DNA of 20,915 bases from an uncultured Bacilli bacterium (GTDB lineage Bacteria > Bacillota_I > Bacilli_A > RF39 > UBA660), in NCBI GenBank assembly GCA_934131005.1, contig CAKOYV010000018.1, forward strand, positions 1-20,915. Direction: 5' to 3'. This document shows positions 7,040 to 15,494 of this stretch, one piece after another. The stretch's first letter is position 1. Every line of letters starts with the position of its first letter. The translations under genes were made by a program, and so were the position numbers. The notes beneath the pieces are model-generated. The model was not told the DNA's origin, ran no database searches, and saw only the letters and a list, made by a program, of their open reading frames with translations.

Positions 7040-8599
7040 ATGATTAATCGAAAACAATTAAAAAAAGATGCCAGAAATAATATCAAGCATCATTATTTTA
7101 GGAATATAATTCTCACGTTCATCTGTTCAGTCCTTTTAGCCGGAGGTTTTAACTACACAACTAGAAATATTATCAGTATTGATGTAACTGATGCTAAAGT
7201 AAATAAAATACTAAATAACAAAAACCTAACCAGTAGTGAAATAATAGATGAATTATTAGAAAAAACAACCACTGAGAAAAAAATAGAAGCTGACATCAAA
7301 ACAAAATATACTAAGGGCGTTATATCATATCTTTTAAACGAAACAATAAGTTCTAGGTCAATTGTTTTTACAATCCTAAATAACATAAATAAATTATTAT
7401 TTGCTGATAAGATAGGTACCAATATCATCATAATTACCAGTAGTATTCTCTTAACAATTATAAGTATTTTATTTATAAACGCTATTGAAGTCGGTAAAAA
7501 TAGATATTTCTTAGAAGAAAGAAGATATTATGATACTAAAATAGATAAATTATTATTTCCCTATAAAATAAAGAAAACTTTTCATATAGCTTATATTCTC
7601 TTCTTAAAATCTGTCTACCAATTTCTTTGGTCTCTAACCATAATAGGAGGAATAATAAAATATTATGAATATAAAATGATTCCATATCTTTTAGCCGAAA
7701 ATCCCAAATTAACCAAAAAAGAAGCTTTTAAACTATCCAAAGAATTATCTCAAAATCATAAATTACAACTATTTTATTTAGATATCTCTATGTTAGGCTG
7801 GTATCTTTTAAAAATATGCACTTTTAATTTAAGCGGAATTTTCTATTCAGACGCTTATAAAGAATCTCTTTATGCAGAAGTGTACATGAATCTAAGAAAA
7901 AATAGTTCTTCTCAACTATTAAACGATAGTTACTTAGACATACCTACTGCCGCTGAAACAGCGTATCCTGAGGAAAAATTTAGCATTGCTATTAGTAAAA
8001 GTAGAAAATGGCTAAATGTTGATTATGCCAAAGACTATTCAACAACATACATTCTCTTATTCTTCACCTTCTCAATAATAGGTTGGTTATGGGAAGTATT
8101 ATTACATCTTATAAACCAAGGAGAATTTGTAAATCGTGGCACTATGTATGGACCATGGTTACCAATTTATGGCTTTGGTGGAGTAGCCATCTTAATTCTC
8201 TTAAAAAAATTTCGTGATAAACCTTTCCAATTATTTATATCAGCTTTTATTTTATGTGGAATTGTTGAATACGGAACAGCTTGGTACTTAGAAACTTTTA
8301 AACACCTAAAATATTGGGATTACACAGGATATTTTTTCAACATTCAAGGTAGAGTATGTCTAGAAGGTTTAATAGTATTCGGCTTAGGCGGATGTGGATT
8401 TACTTACATAGTAGCACCAATTTTAGATAATCTTTATCAAAAAATATCCCCATCTATCACTAAGAAAGTAGCTAGTATCTTATTAATTTTATTTATAGCA
8501 GATTTCATCTATGCTACTATAACTCCCAATACAGGTGAAGGAATTTCTAAAAGTTTATCGCTAAATATTATTTCAAACAACAAGATTCAAGATATCTAA
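7040..8599 (+). CDS. DUF975 / CmpB-type (putative ABC transporter permease) fused membrane protein
   Basis: A 519-residue integral membrane protein that looks like two families joined. Residues about 1-290 resemble DUF975 proteins: a basic start (KQLKKDAR), a hydrophobic segment, a soluble loop (about 45-105), then membrane helices around VGKNRYFLEERR and the FYSDAYKESLYAEVYMNLR region. After a linker (290-330), residues about 333-470 resemble the CmpB/PF06541 family of putative ABC permeases: IIGWLWEVLLH (346-356), NRGTMYGPWLPIYGFGG (365-381), EYGTAWYLE and YWDYTGYFFNIQGRVCLEG (425-443). No ATPase subunit is encoded nearby, so transport is unproven. AGGAG precedes the ATG. It forms a single-gene unit with its own terminator. 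Confidence 0.8.
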   Translation: MINRKQLKKDARNNIKHHYFRNIILTFICSVLLAGGFNYTTRNIISIDVTDAKVNKILNNKNLTSSEIIDELLEKTTTEKKIEADIKTKYTKGVISYLLNETISSRSIVFTILNNINKLLFADKIGTNIIIITSSILLTIISILFINAIEVGKNRYFLEERRYYDTKIDKLLFPYKIKKTFHIAYILFLKSVYQFLWSLTIIGGIIKYYEYKMIPYLLAENPKLTKKEAFKLSKELSQNHKLQLFYLDISMLGWYLLKICTFNLSGIFYSDAYKESLYAEVYMNLRKNSSSQLLNDSYLDIPTAAETAYPEEKFSIAISKSRKWLNVDYAKDYSTTYILLFFTFSIIGWLWEVLLHLINQGEFVNRGTMYGPWLPIYGFGGVAILILLKKFRDKPFQLFISAFILCGIVEYGTAWYLETFKHLKYWDYTGYFFNIQGRVCLEGLIVFGLGGCGFTYIVAPILDNLYQKISPSITKKVASILLILFIADFIYATITPNTGEGISKSLSLNIISNNKIQDI

Positions 8600-8617
8600 A
8601 ACTTGAATCTTTTTTTT
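8582..8617 (+). terminator. Terminator of the DUF975/CmpB gene
   Basis: AAGATTCAAG (8582-8591) pairs perfectly with CTTGAATCTT (8602-8611), with the stop codon inside the loop, then T residues to 8617. Confidence 0.9.
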
Positions 8618-8732
8618 AATTGTTATAGTTTTAAGGTAACAAAATTAACAAAAATACCACAAAAATGTAAAAAATCAACCTAAAAATAGACCTAATCTGT
8701 AAAATTACCAATTTTTACCTTTTTAGAACTAT

Positions 8733-8768
8733 CTATCTATGATATAATATATTTCCCAACATAGATAG
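8733..8768 (+). promoter_or_regulatory. Promoter of the hybrid kinase with flanking inverted repeat
   Basis: TATAAT at 8743-8748 lies between the arms of a perfect 9-base inverted repeat, CTATCTATG (8733-8741) and CATAGATAG (8760-8768). The right arm ends just before the ribosome site. The -35 is weak. The arrangement suits a repressor or activator operator (inference). Confidence 0.55.
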
Positions 8769-8780
8769 GAAAGTGATAAC

Positions 8781-10619
8781 ATGAGTAATACAATTTTTTT
8801 AACAATTTCCGCTGCTATATATACAGCTATTACAACATATATTTTCTTTAGTAAAGATAAAATAGACAAAATAGAAAATAGAATCTTTGAAAGACTATTA
8901 TTATCATCATTATTTTCGATGATAATGGAACTTATTCTCATAACTACTAAGAATATTAAATTTTTAGGCACCATTATAGAAAAAATATTTTTAATTAATT
9001 TGGTTTTATGGTTAAGCATCTTTATGACATATACTTTCGTTGTAACTTGCTTCAATCCTAAAAAATCAGAAAAAAAGAATATCATAAAGTATAAAAAATT
9101 AAATTTTAGCTTTATGATTTTTAATCTGTTAATATATTTAGCAATTTTTTTAATGCCAACAACTATTAACTCACCAAACCCAACATCATATCTATCAGGG
9201 CCAGGAGTTAAATTGGTCTTTTTTATTGCTGGGATATATGTAACCATAATGTCTCTATTAGTCTTAACACATCTTAAAAAAGTCAATAAAAAAGGTTATT
9301 TACCAATTATAACTCTAATATTCTTATTAATAATAACCTCTATCATCCAAGAAAAATATCCATCTTATTTTTTAGTTAATGCTATCTTTGGTATAATTAT
9401 TTATATAATGTATCATACAATTGAAAATCCTGATGTAAAAATGATCACCGAACTAAATATAGCATACGAGCAAGCTAAAAAAGCTAATCATGCTAAAAGT
9501 GAATTTTTATCTAGCATGTCCCATGAAATAAGAACCCCACTTAATGCTATTGTAGGCTTATCAGAAGATTTAAAGAATCGACCTAATTGTCCTCCCGACA
9601 TGCAAGCAGACTTAGAAGATATTGTAAATTCTTCAAACACTCTATTAGAAATAGTAGGTAATATTATAGATATCAATAAAATAGAAAGTGATAAATTAAA
9701 AATAGAAAATAGCCCTTATAACCCTAGTAAAGAAATAGAAACATTATTTAAAATTAATAAACATCACTTACATCACAAAAAAATAAATTATATTTTAAAT
9801 ATAAAAAAAGATATTCCTACCTCTCTAGTAGGAGACAAAACACGTATCAAACAAATAATAAACAACCTTTTAACAAACGCTATAAAATACACTCAATCAG
9901 GAGTTGTTGAATTAAATGTATCTGGCTATTTAAAAACAAATACTTATTATTTAATCATTTCTATAAAAGATACGGGACGTGGCATAAAGTCTGAAAATAT
10001 TTCTAAATTATTTAAAAAATTCGAACGTCTAGATGTTGAAAAAAATACAACCATCGAAGGAACCGGTTTAGGCTTAGCTATTACTAAAAAATTAGTTTCC
10101 ATGATGAAAGGTAAAATAACAGTAACTTCAACATATGGTGTAGGTTCTAATTTCATCGTAACAATCCCTCAAAAAATACCTCCTAACCACACAATAGAAA
10201 ACATTTCTTTAACTAATAAAATAAAAGAAATATCGCCAAACATATCTTATCAAAATAAAAAAATTCTAATAGTTGATGATAATAAATTAAATATTAAAGT
10301 AGCCAAAAGAGCTATTAGTTCTCTAGATAATTATTCAATTGATGAATGTTATGATGGTATAGAATGTTTGGAAAAAGTTAATCAAGGTGCTAATTATGAT
10401 TTGATTTTAATGGATATAATGATGCCAAAAATGTCAGGAGATAAAGCTCTAAAAGAATTAAAAAAAGATAAATTATTTAAAACACCAGTAATTGCTCTAA
10501 CAGCAGATGCCATCAATGGCACTAAAGAGAAATATCTAAAGGCAGGTTTTTCAGCTTATTTAACCAAACCATTTACCAAAGAACAATTAAAATCTACAAT
10601 CAACAGCGTTCTAAAATAA
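8781..10619 (+). CDS. Hybrid sensor histidine kinase with receiver domain
   Basis: A 612-residue membrane sensor. Residues 1-212 hold about six or seven hydrophobic helices with short loops and no large extracytoplasmic domain. HisKA follows with SMSHEIRTPLN and phospho-acceptor H248. The ATPase domain (about 320-465) shows the N box (NNLLTNAIKY, N366), G1 DTGRGI (397-402) and G2 GTGLGL (427-432). A receiver domain (494-612) carries D499/D500, the phospho-acceptor D545 in LMDIMMP and K596 in LTKPF. There is no output domain and no separate response regulator or Hpt gene nearby, so the signal must pass to a partner elsewhere or act through the receiver itself. AGGAAAG is spaced 7 bases from the ATG. 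It ends without a clear terminator before the next promoter. Confidence 0.95.
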   Translation: MSNTIFLTISAAIYTAITTYIFFSKDKIDKIENRIFERLLLSSLFSMIMELILITTKNIKFLGTIIEKIFLINLVLWLSIFMTYTFVVTCFNPKKSEKKNIIKYKKLNFSFMIFNLLIYLAIFLMPTTINSPNPTSYLSGPGVKLVFFIAGIYVTIMSLLVLTHLKKVNKKGYLPIITLIFLLIITSIIQEKYPSYFLVNAIFGIIIYIMYHTIENPDVKMITELNIAYEQAKKANHAKSEFLSSMSHEIRTPLNAIVGLSEDLKNRPNCPPDMQADLEDIVNSSNTLLEIVGNIIDINKIESDKLKIENSPYNPSKEIETLFKINKHHLHHKKINYILNIKKDIPTSLVGDKTRIKQIINNLLTNAIKYTQSGVVELNVSGYLKTNTYYLIISIKDTGRGIKSENISKLFKKFERLDVEKNTTIEGTGLGLAITKKLVSMMKGKITVTSTYGVGSNFIVTIPQKIPPNHTIENISLTNKIKEISPNISYQNKKILIVDDNKLNIKVAKRAISSLDNYSIDECYDGIECLEKVNQGANYDLILMDIMMPKMSGDKALKELKKDKLFKTPVIALTADAINGTKEKYLKAGFSAYLTKPFTKEQLKSTINSVLK

Positions 10620-10663
10620 AAACTATAAATCATAATGAAATTAATGATATTCGATTAATTCTA

Positions 10664-10692
10664 TTTAAAAACAAACTAATAAATGGTATAAT
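10664..10692 (+). promoter_or_regulatory. Promoter of the 491-residue unknown gene
   Basis: TTTAAA (10664-10669), a 17-base spacer, then TATAAT (10687-10692) with extended TG at 10684-10685. The start codon is 114 bases downstream. The leader contains a small hairpin: TTTTTGGT (10720-10727) with ACCAAAAA (10738-10745). I recognise no known riboswitch in it. Confidence 0.6.
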
Positions 10693-10806
10693 TTAGGAAA
10701 AGCTGCCACTTAAATTTAATTTTTGGTTCTAAAATATACCAAAAAACTATATAAAACACAGAATCTAAAAATCGATGTAGTAATAAAAATAAAGGAGTAC
10801 CACTAA

Positions 10807-12282
10807 ATGAAATTAAAACAATGCTTAGAAAATATAAGCCCCAAAGAAATAAAAAAATTAAAAATAGCTTATAAAAAAGATGAAACTATCTCTTTAGAAA
10901 ATCTCGAATACGAAATATTATCTTCTCTAATAGATACATTAATAATTTTAACTGACACAGAAATAAATACTCTAAAATCTCTTTATAAAAACCAAGATTT
11001 ATCCAAAGTATCACCATATTTAATTGACAAAGGTCTCGTCTATAAAAATCAAACTAAATATATTTTACCAGAAGAAATATTAGAAGTATTTCCACGTATA
11101 TTTGATGAAGAATTTCAAAATAGTAGATTATTACTAGTAATATCAATATATTTGTCCTCAAATGGAGCTATAAAAATCAAAGATTTAATTACTTTAATGG
11201 CAAAAAGTGATGTAAAAATATCTGAAAAAAGATTAAAAACTCTAGCAAAAGCCGCCCATTATAAAATAAAAAATAATACTATTTATTTAAATGAAATATC
11301 AGAAGAAATAGACAAAGAATTATCTATAGCTAATAAGAATTCTAAACATCACAAAATATTTGATTTAAAAGAAATATTAGATTTAATTTATATAAAAGAA
11401 GAATATTTTCCTAATAAAATTTCTGAAGTAATCACCAAACTCATAAACGATAAAGAAAAAGTAGAGATGTTAGCTCAAAGTACAATAAGTTATCTTACTA
11501 TAGGAATAATCGATGAAATGCCATTAATAGATGATATTTTAGAAGGTGAAACCAAGCTAAATAAGAAACAAAAAGATAAATTATTAGAAATTTTAGAAGA
11601 AGCAACCGATATTCTCCCAATTTGGATTGATGCTGGTTCTTGTTTCTTAGAAGATATAAATGCCAAAGAAGAGCGCCAACAAAGAATAAAAAAATATACC
11701 CAAACCAAAGAGTCAAGAGCATCTTTAGAGGAAATCACTAAATTAACTAACTATATAATCGCATACGTTACTATTAATGGTGTTATTACGATTGATAAAC
11801 TATTAGAAATATTGGAAAATAACCATCAGATTATAATTACTAAAGAAACAATTTTAGATATAGTAAAACAAAATGATTATATTGACGTAACCAAAAACTA
11901 TTTAAACATACTAGAAAATGACAACCAAATGATTAAAGAATTAGTAGAATTAAAGAATAATTTTCAGGAATATAAAATTATTAACAATCCAGAATTAGCG
12001 TTATCAGAATTTGATACTTCCTATAATGAACTAGAAAAAATTCTTCTAAAAAATAAAATACCCCAAAATGGAGTAGAAACGCTCCTAAGTCTTTTAATGT
12101 TAAGGGTACCTTTAGGCGATGAATTACAATTAATCTTACAACTATTTGATGTGAAACTAACTAAGAAACAGTTAAATAAATTAATAAAAGACTTAAATGA
12201 AATAAAAAATAATATGCCAACTTGGCAGTTAAATGGCTTTAAACCTAACGAAATAAATTCTATTGAACCATTTAAACATTAG
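10807..12282 (+). CDS. Unknown helical protein with two tandem modules
   Basis: A 491-residue soluble, mostly helical protein without signal peptide or membrane segments. I do not recognise its family with confidence. It appears to carry two copies of a module of about 170 residues. Copy 1 (about 110-283) begins ISIYLSSNGAIKIKDLITLM and ends LNKKQKDKLLEILEEATDIL then PIWIDAG. Copy 2 (about 316-478) begins IAYVTINGVITIDKLLEILE and ends LTKKQLNKLIKDLNEIKNNM then PTWQLNG. The first part of each looks like a winged-helix-like unit closing with N.IYLNEI or KNYLNIL. The C-terminal MPTWQLNGFKPNEI resembles the W..NG..P.EL ending of some SEC-C-linked Firmicutes proteins, but no metal-binding Cys cluster is present. 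AAAGGAG precedes the ATG. It is monocistronic. Confidence 0.75.
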   Translation: MKLKQCLENISPKEIKKLKIAYKKDETISLENLEYEILSSLIDTLIILTDTEINTLKSLYKNQDLSKVSPYLIDKGLVYKNQTKYILPEEILEVFPRIFDEEFQNSRLLLVISIYLSSNGAIKIKDLITLMAKSDVKISEKRLKTLAKAAHYKIKNNTIYLNEISEEIDKELSIANKNSKHHKIFDLKEILDLIYIKEEYFPNKISEVITKLINDKEKVEMLAQSTISYLTIGIIDEMPLIDDILEGETKLNKKQKDKLLEILEEATDILPIWIDAGSCFLEDINAKEERQQRIKKYTQTKESRASLEEITKLTNYIIAYVTINGVITIDKLLEILENNHQIIITKETILDIVKQNDYIDVTKNYLNILENDNQMIKELVELKNNFQEYKIINNPELALSEFDTSYNELEKILLKNKIPQNGVETLLSLLMLRVPLGDELQLILQLFDVKLTKKQLNKLIKDLNEIKNNMPTWQLNGFKPNEINSIEPFKH

Positions 12283-12310
12283 TAATAATTAACCTTACTA
12301 ATGTTTTTTT
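12275..12310 (+). terminator. Terminator of the 491-residue gene
   Basis: AACATTAGTAA (12275-12285) pairs perfectly with TTACTAATGTT (12295-12305), then Ts to 12310. The stop codon TAG lies in the left arm. Confidence 0.9.
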
Positions 12311-12315
12311 GTTAT

Positions 12316-12338
12316 CAAAAATAATAGTTTTATTATTT
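12316..12338 (-). terminator. Weak terminator-like hairpin after the AraC-type gene
   Basis: On the minus strand AAATAATA (12338-12331) pairs with TATTATTT (12326-12319) over a 4-base loop, then TTTG. All pairs are A-T, so the stem is weak. It contains the stop codon of the AraC-type gene. Together with the preceding terminator it separates two convergent genes. Confidence 0.4.
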
Positions 12339-12782
12339 AAAAATACTCCTTCTATATACAGGCAATTGTTTAGGTTCTCTTCTACTTAAGTAATTATCAA
12401 CATATTGAAATAACCTACGTAAATTATTTAAATTATTAATAACCATCTCTTTATTTTCTAAATTATAAAGATTTTTATATTTACTAGGACTAATTCCAAT
12501 ATGTTTTTTAAACATCTCTGAGTAATATTCTAAGCTATTAAACCCACTACTAATAGAAATATTAAGAATTGACTTATGATCACGAAAAAAAGATATACTT
12601 CTATATACTCTTAATTTATTAACATAATTAATAATACTATCTCCAATTTCTCTTTTAAATAATTTCATAATATAAAATCTATTATAAGAAAAATAATTAG
12701 CTATATAATCTATGGAAATATCCCTTTTATAATTATTATTAATATAAATTAAAATATCACAAACAAGGTCATTTGAATACAT
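12333..12782 (-). CDS. AraC-family DNA-binding protein without sensor domain
   Basis: A 149-residue protein. Residues about 5-103 form the AraC/XylS double helix-turn-helix: first HTH at ISIDYIANYFSYNRFYIMKL and second at ILNISISSGFNSLEYYSEMF, ending FKKHIGISPSKYKNL, the family signature. The first 4 residues precede the domain, so there is no N-terminal ligand-binding domain; a 45-residue basic tail (105-149) follows. Typical members are 250-300 residues. It is divergent from the VirD4-like ATPase gene, with about 100 bases between starts, so it may regulate that gene or itself (inference). GGAGGTG stands 5 bases before the ATG. Confidence 0.92.
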   Translation of the reverse strand: MYSNDLVCDILIYINNNYKRDISIDYIANYFSYNRFYIMKLFKREIGDSIINYVNKLRVYRSISFFRDHKSILNISISSGFNSLEYYSEMFKKHIGISPSKYKNLYNLENKEMVINNLNNLRRLFQYVDNYLSRREPKQLPVYRRSIFK

Positions 12783-12803
12783 AAAACACCTCCAATTAAG
12801 AAA

Positions 12804-12832
12804 ATTATATCACAAAAAGCCACTATTGTTTA
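12804..12832 (-). promoter_or_regulatory. Promoter of the AraC-type gene
   Basis: On the minus strand: TAAACA (12832-12827), a 17-base spacer, TATAAT (12809-12804) with the extended TG. It ends about 20 bases before the ATG. Confidence 0.65.
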
Positions 12833-12882
12833 AAAAATCTCAAAATATAGGTGTATATTAGAAAGCGAAAGGAGAGAAAAAT

Positions 12883-14229
12883 ATGGAAAGTTATGCAAGA
12901 TGGACTACTAAGGAAGAGTTAATTAATTTATTAACTAAAGTAAATCCAAAAGAAGAAATTAAAACATCAGGCATCGCGATGGACTATGATTCTGATAATT
13001 TATATCTAGATACTACCGATGCCGCTACATTAGTAATCGGAGGACAAGCATCAGGAAAAACACAAGCCATCAGTCTTCCGCTAATAAAATCAACATGTCA
13101 AGCAGGAGAATCGATTATTATAAATGATGTAGGAGGAAATTTTTATGAAAACACCTCTAAAGAATTTATCAATAACAACTATGATGTAAAAGTAATTAAT
13201 TTTTCAGATGCAACGAAAACTAATTACTATAACCCACTAACATTACCATACTTATTATACAAGGAAGGAAATAAAGATAAGGCCTTAGAACTTACTAAAA
13301 ACTTAAGTTATTATATTTATAGAGATGAAGAAGATGCTGATGCATTCTGGATAAACTCATCAAGAGACTACTTCACTGGAATCATCTTATACTTATTTGA
13401 AAAAGCCAAAGAAGAGGAAATTAACTTATCTAGTGTATATTCTTTATCTATAAGTTTAAATGAAAACAAAAAATTACTAGAAGAAATAAATTCTCTAGGT
13501 AAAACTAACAGTATTTATATATACCTTACCAATATAATAAATGCTCCTAAGGAAACAAAAGGTGGAATAGTTGCTACATTTACACAACACTTAACTCAAT
13601 ATATAGCTAAAGAAAATTTATCTAATATACTATCATCTAATGATATTGATTTAACATCAATAACTAAAAATAAAACAGCTATTTATATCATAAATAAACC
13701 AGAACAATTAGCTAATACACTAGCATCTCTACTTATAAATCAACTAATTGAAGCAACTATTATTTATGGTAATAAAGAAAGAAGACTAAACATATTATTA
13801 GATGAATTTAATAATTTAGCACCAATATGCAATTTATCTAATTTAATTAATTATACAAGAAGCTTAAATATAAGATTTACAATTCTTTTAAATAGCTACA
13901 TTGAATTAAAGAATAAATATGGAGAAGAAGAAAGTGAGTTAATTAAATATTCTTGTTCCAATATAATCTACTTATTAGCAAAAGACGATTATACTCTAGA
14001 AGAAATAAGCAAATTATGTGGCAATCAAAGTAGTAAATTAGCATTGATAACTAAAGAAGAATTAAGAACTTTAAAACTGTTTGAAGCAATCATTCTAAAA
14101 ACTAGAGTAATGCCAATTAAAACAAAATTAAAGCCTGACTATTTAATAGAATGGAATATCGATTTTTCTGAAAATAAAGATTACCCACAAACTATCTTAA
14201 AAGAAAAAAACATATATACTTATGAGTAA
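12883..14229 (+). CDS. VirD4/TraG-like ATPase, soluble
   Basis: A 448-residue P-loop NTPase of the VirD4/TraG/TraD coupling-protein group, which in conjugation feeds DNA or protein into a type IV channel. Walker A is GGQASGKTQ (53-61), and Walker B is ILLDEFNNLAPI (304-315). Between them FWINSSRDYFTGIILYLFE (155-173) and FTQHLTQYI match conserved VirD4 segments. The late motif usually read as QS..QL...YG is here LNSYIELKNKYG (336-347), with the Gln replaced. It lacks the N-terminal membrane anchor; the protein starts 40 residues before the nucleotide-binding domain. No relaxase, VirB4, pilus or oriT-like genes are in the window. AAAGGAG precedes the ATG. The gene is monocistronic with its own terminator. 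The real role is unknown. Confidence 0.85.
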   Translation: MESYARWTTKEELINLLTKVNPKEEIKTSGIAMDYDSDNLYLDTTDAATLVIGGQASGKTQAISLPLIKSTCQAGESIIINDVGGNFYENTSKEFINNNYDVKVINFSDATKTNYYNPLTLPYLLYKEGNKDKALELTKNLSYYIYRDEEDADAFWINSSRDYFTGIILYLFEKAKEEEINLSSVYSLSISLNENKKLLEEINSLGKTNSIYIYLTNIINAPKETKGGIVATFTQHLTQYIAKENLSNILSSNDIDLTSITKNKTAIYIINKPEQLANTLASLLINQLIEATIIYGNKERRLNILLDEFNNLAPICNLSNLINYTRSLNIRFTILLNSYIELKNKYGEEESELIKYSCSNIIYLLAKDDYTLEEISKLCGNQSSKLALITKEELRTLKLFEAIILKTRVMPIKTKLKPDYLIEWNIDFSENKDYPQTILKEKNIYTYE

Positions 14230-14230
14230 T

Positions 14231-14267
14231 AAAAAAATATTAGCAAAAAAACTGTTAATGTTTTTTT
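14231..14267 (+). terminator. Terminator of the VirD4-like gene
   Basis: The A-rich arm ending TATTAGCA (14231-14245) pairs with TGTTAATG plus Ts (14253-14267), 15 pairs with two G-U, 7-base loop. The right arm supplies the T tract. Confidence 0.8.
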
Positions 14268-14434
14268 ATGGCTTTTTAATATATATTAAAAAATCACTTT
14301 TAGTTAATATAAAACACAAAAATTGTAAATATGTTAAAATATACACCAAGAAAAGTTCCTATTATTTAAATAAAAAAAGTATTATTTTTATCTAAAAAAG
14401 AATTTTTCGATACATTGGAAAGGAATGATAGTAA

Positions 14435-15391
14435 ATGACAAAATCAGGAGAAATCACATTAAAAAATACAAAAGCAGAAATATTAGAAGCCCTAAATGCT
14501 GCTTTAAAAAGAGAAAAAGATATTAATAAAATGAAATCAGACCCAGTTAAAGAAGAAAAAGCAAAAAAAGAAAAAGCAGCAATAAAAAATACTAAAGAAA
14601 ACGTCGAAAAAAACATTTTTTCTCAAGAACTAATTAATAAATTTAACGAGTTAGAATTAGCAATAAGTACACTAGAAAATAAATTAAAAGATTTATATGG
14701 AGTTGAAAAAGAATTAAATAATTTAACAGTAATTATGAATGCTGGAAAAGATTGTATAGCAAATATTGAAGAGGAAAAATTACAAAAGAAACAAGAACTA
14801 GAAGAGAAAATAAAAAAATTAGACGAAGAATACAAAGAAAAGAAAGAAGAATTAGAAAGTAATTATAACAAACAAGCAAACATTTTGAAAATTGAGAGAA
14901 AAAGAGAAGAGGAAGAATATAGCTATAATCTCAAAAGAGAAAGAGAAATTAGTAATAATAAATGGCAAGATGAAAAATTAAAAAGAGAACAAGAATTAGC
15001 TTTAAAAGAAGAAGAGACAATAAAAATAAATAAAGAAGTCAAAGAAAAAGAAAAATATATCAGTGATTTAGAGAAAGAAGTAGAAAATATACCAAAAACA
15101 TTACAAAATGAATATGAACGAGGCGTTAAAGATACTAAAACAGAATTAGAAAAAGAACATAAATATGCAACTGAGCTTCTTAAAAAAGATTTTCAATCTG
15201 TAATAGATAGACAAAATGACAAAATAGAATCTTTAACAAAAGAATTAAACTCTGTAACAAACCAAAATACTTTACTACAGGAAAAAGTTGATAAGGCTTA
15301 CATAGAAATTAAAGAATTAGCATCTAAAACAGTAGAAACAACTGGTGCTGTAAAGATAATAGGGAATTCAAATCAAGAAACAATTAGATAA
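14435..15391 (+). CDS. Long coiled-coil protein of unknown function
   Basis: A 318-residue highly charged protein (Lys/Glu-rich), soluble. Residues about 65-297 are almost continuous coiled coil, broken near 100-110 (NAGKDCIAN) and at the proline near 220. The short non-coiled ends are an N-terminal SGEITLKNTKAEILEALNAA, which looks like a small helical domain, and a C-terminal AVKIIGNSNQETIR. AAAGGA precedes the ATG by about 10 bases. A possible -10 TAAAAT with extended TG stands at 14332-14340. It follows the VirD4-like gene after a terminator, so it is a separate unit, though a working link cannot be excluded. I do not recognise the family; a structural or SMC-like bridging role is only a guess. 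Confidence 0.72.
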   Translation: MTKSGEITLKNTKAEILEALNAALKREKDINKMKSDPVKEEKAKKEKAAIKNTKENVEKNIFSQELINKFNELELAISTLENKLKDLYGVEKELNNLTVIMNAGKDCIANIEEEKLQKKQELEEKIKKLDEEYKEKKEELESNYNKQANILKIERKREEEEYSYNLKREREISNNKWQDEKLKREQELALKEEETIKINKEVKEKEKYISDLEKEVENIPKTLQNEYERGVKDTKTELEKEHKYATELLKKDFQSVIDRQNDKIESLTKELNSVTNQNTLLQEKVDKAYIEIKELASKTVETTGAVKIIGNSNQETIR

Positions 15392-15431
15392 GCTTGATTT
15401 AATAGATATTCTAACATATAATAATAAAATT

Positions 15432-15476
15432 AAAATAGTTTTTACTCAAACAAATAGTAAAGACTATTTTTTATAT
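15432..15476 (+). terminator. Terminator of the coiled-coil gene
   Basis: AAAATAGTTTTTACT (15432-15446) pairs with AGTAAAGACTATTTT (15456-15470) with one mismatch, followed by TT. It insulates the copper operon. Confidence 0.82.
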
Positions 15477-15494
15477 AAAAATCACAATAATATA

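Noticed and set aside
8729..9286. 185-residue minus-strand reading frame
   Set aside because: It is antisense to the membrane part of the hybrid kinase and shows no domain or ribosome site; hydrophobicity mirrors the sense gene.
10720..10745. 8-bp hairpin in the leader of the 491-residue gene as a riboswitch or terminator
   Set aside because: The stem is short, AT-rich and has no T tract or known motif; likely chance in an AT-rich leader.
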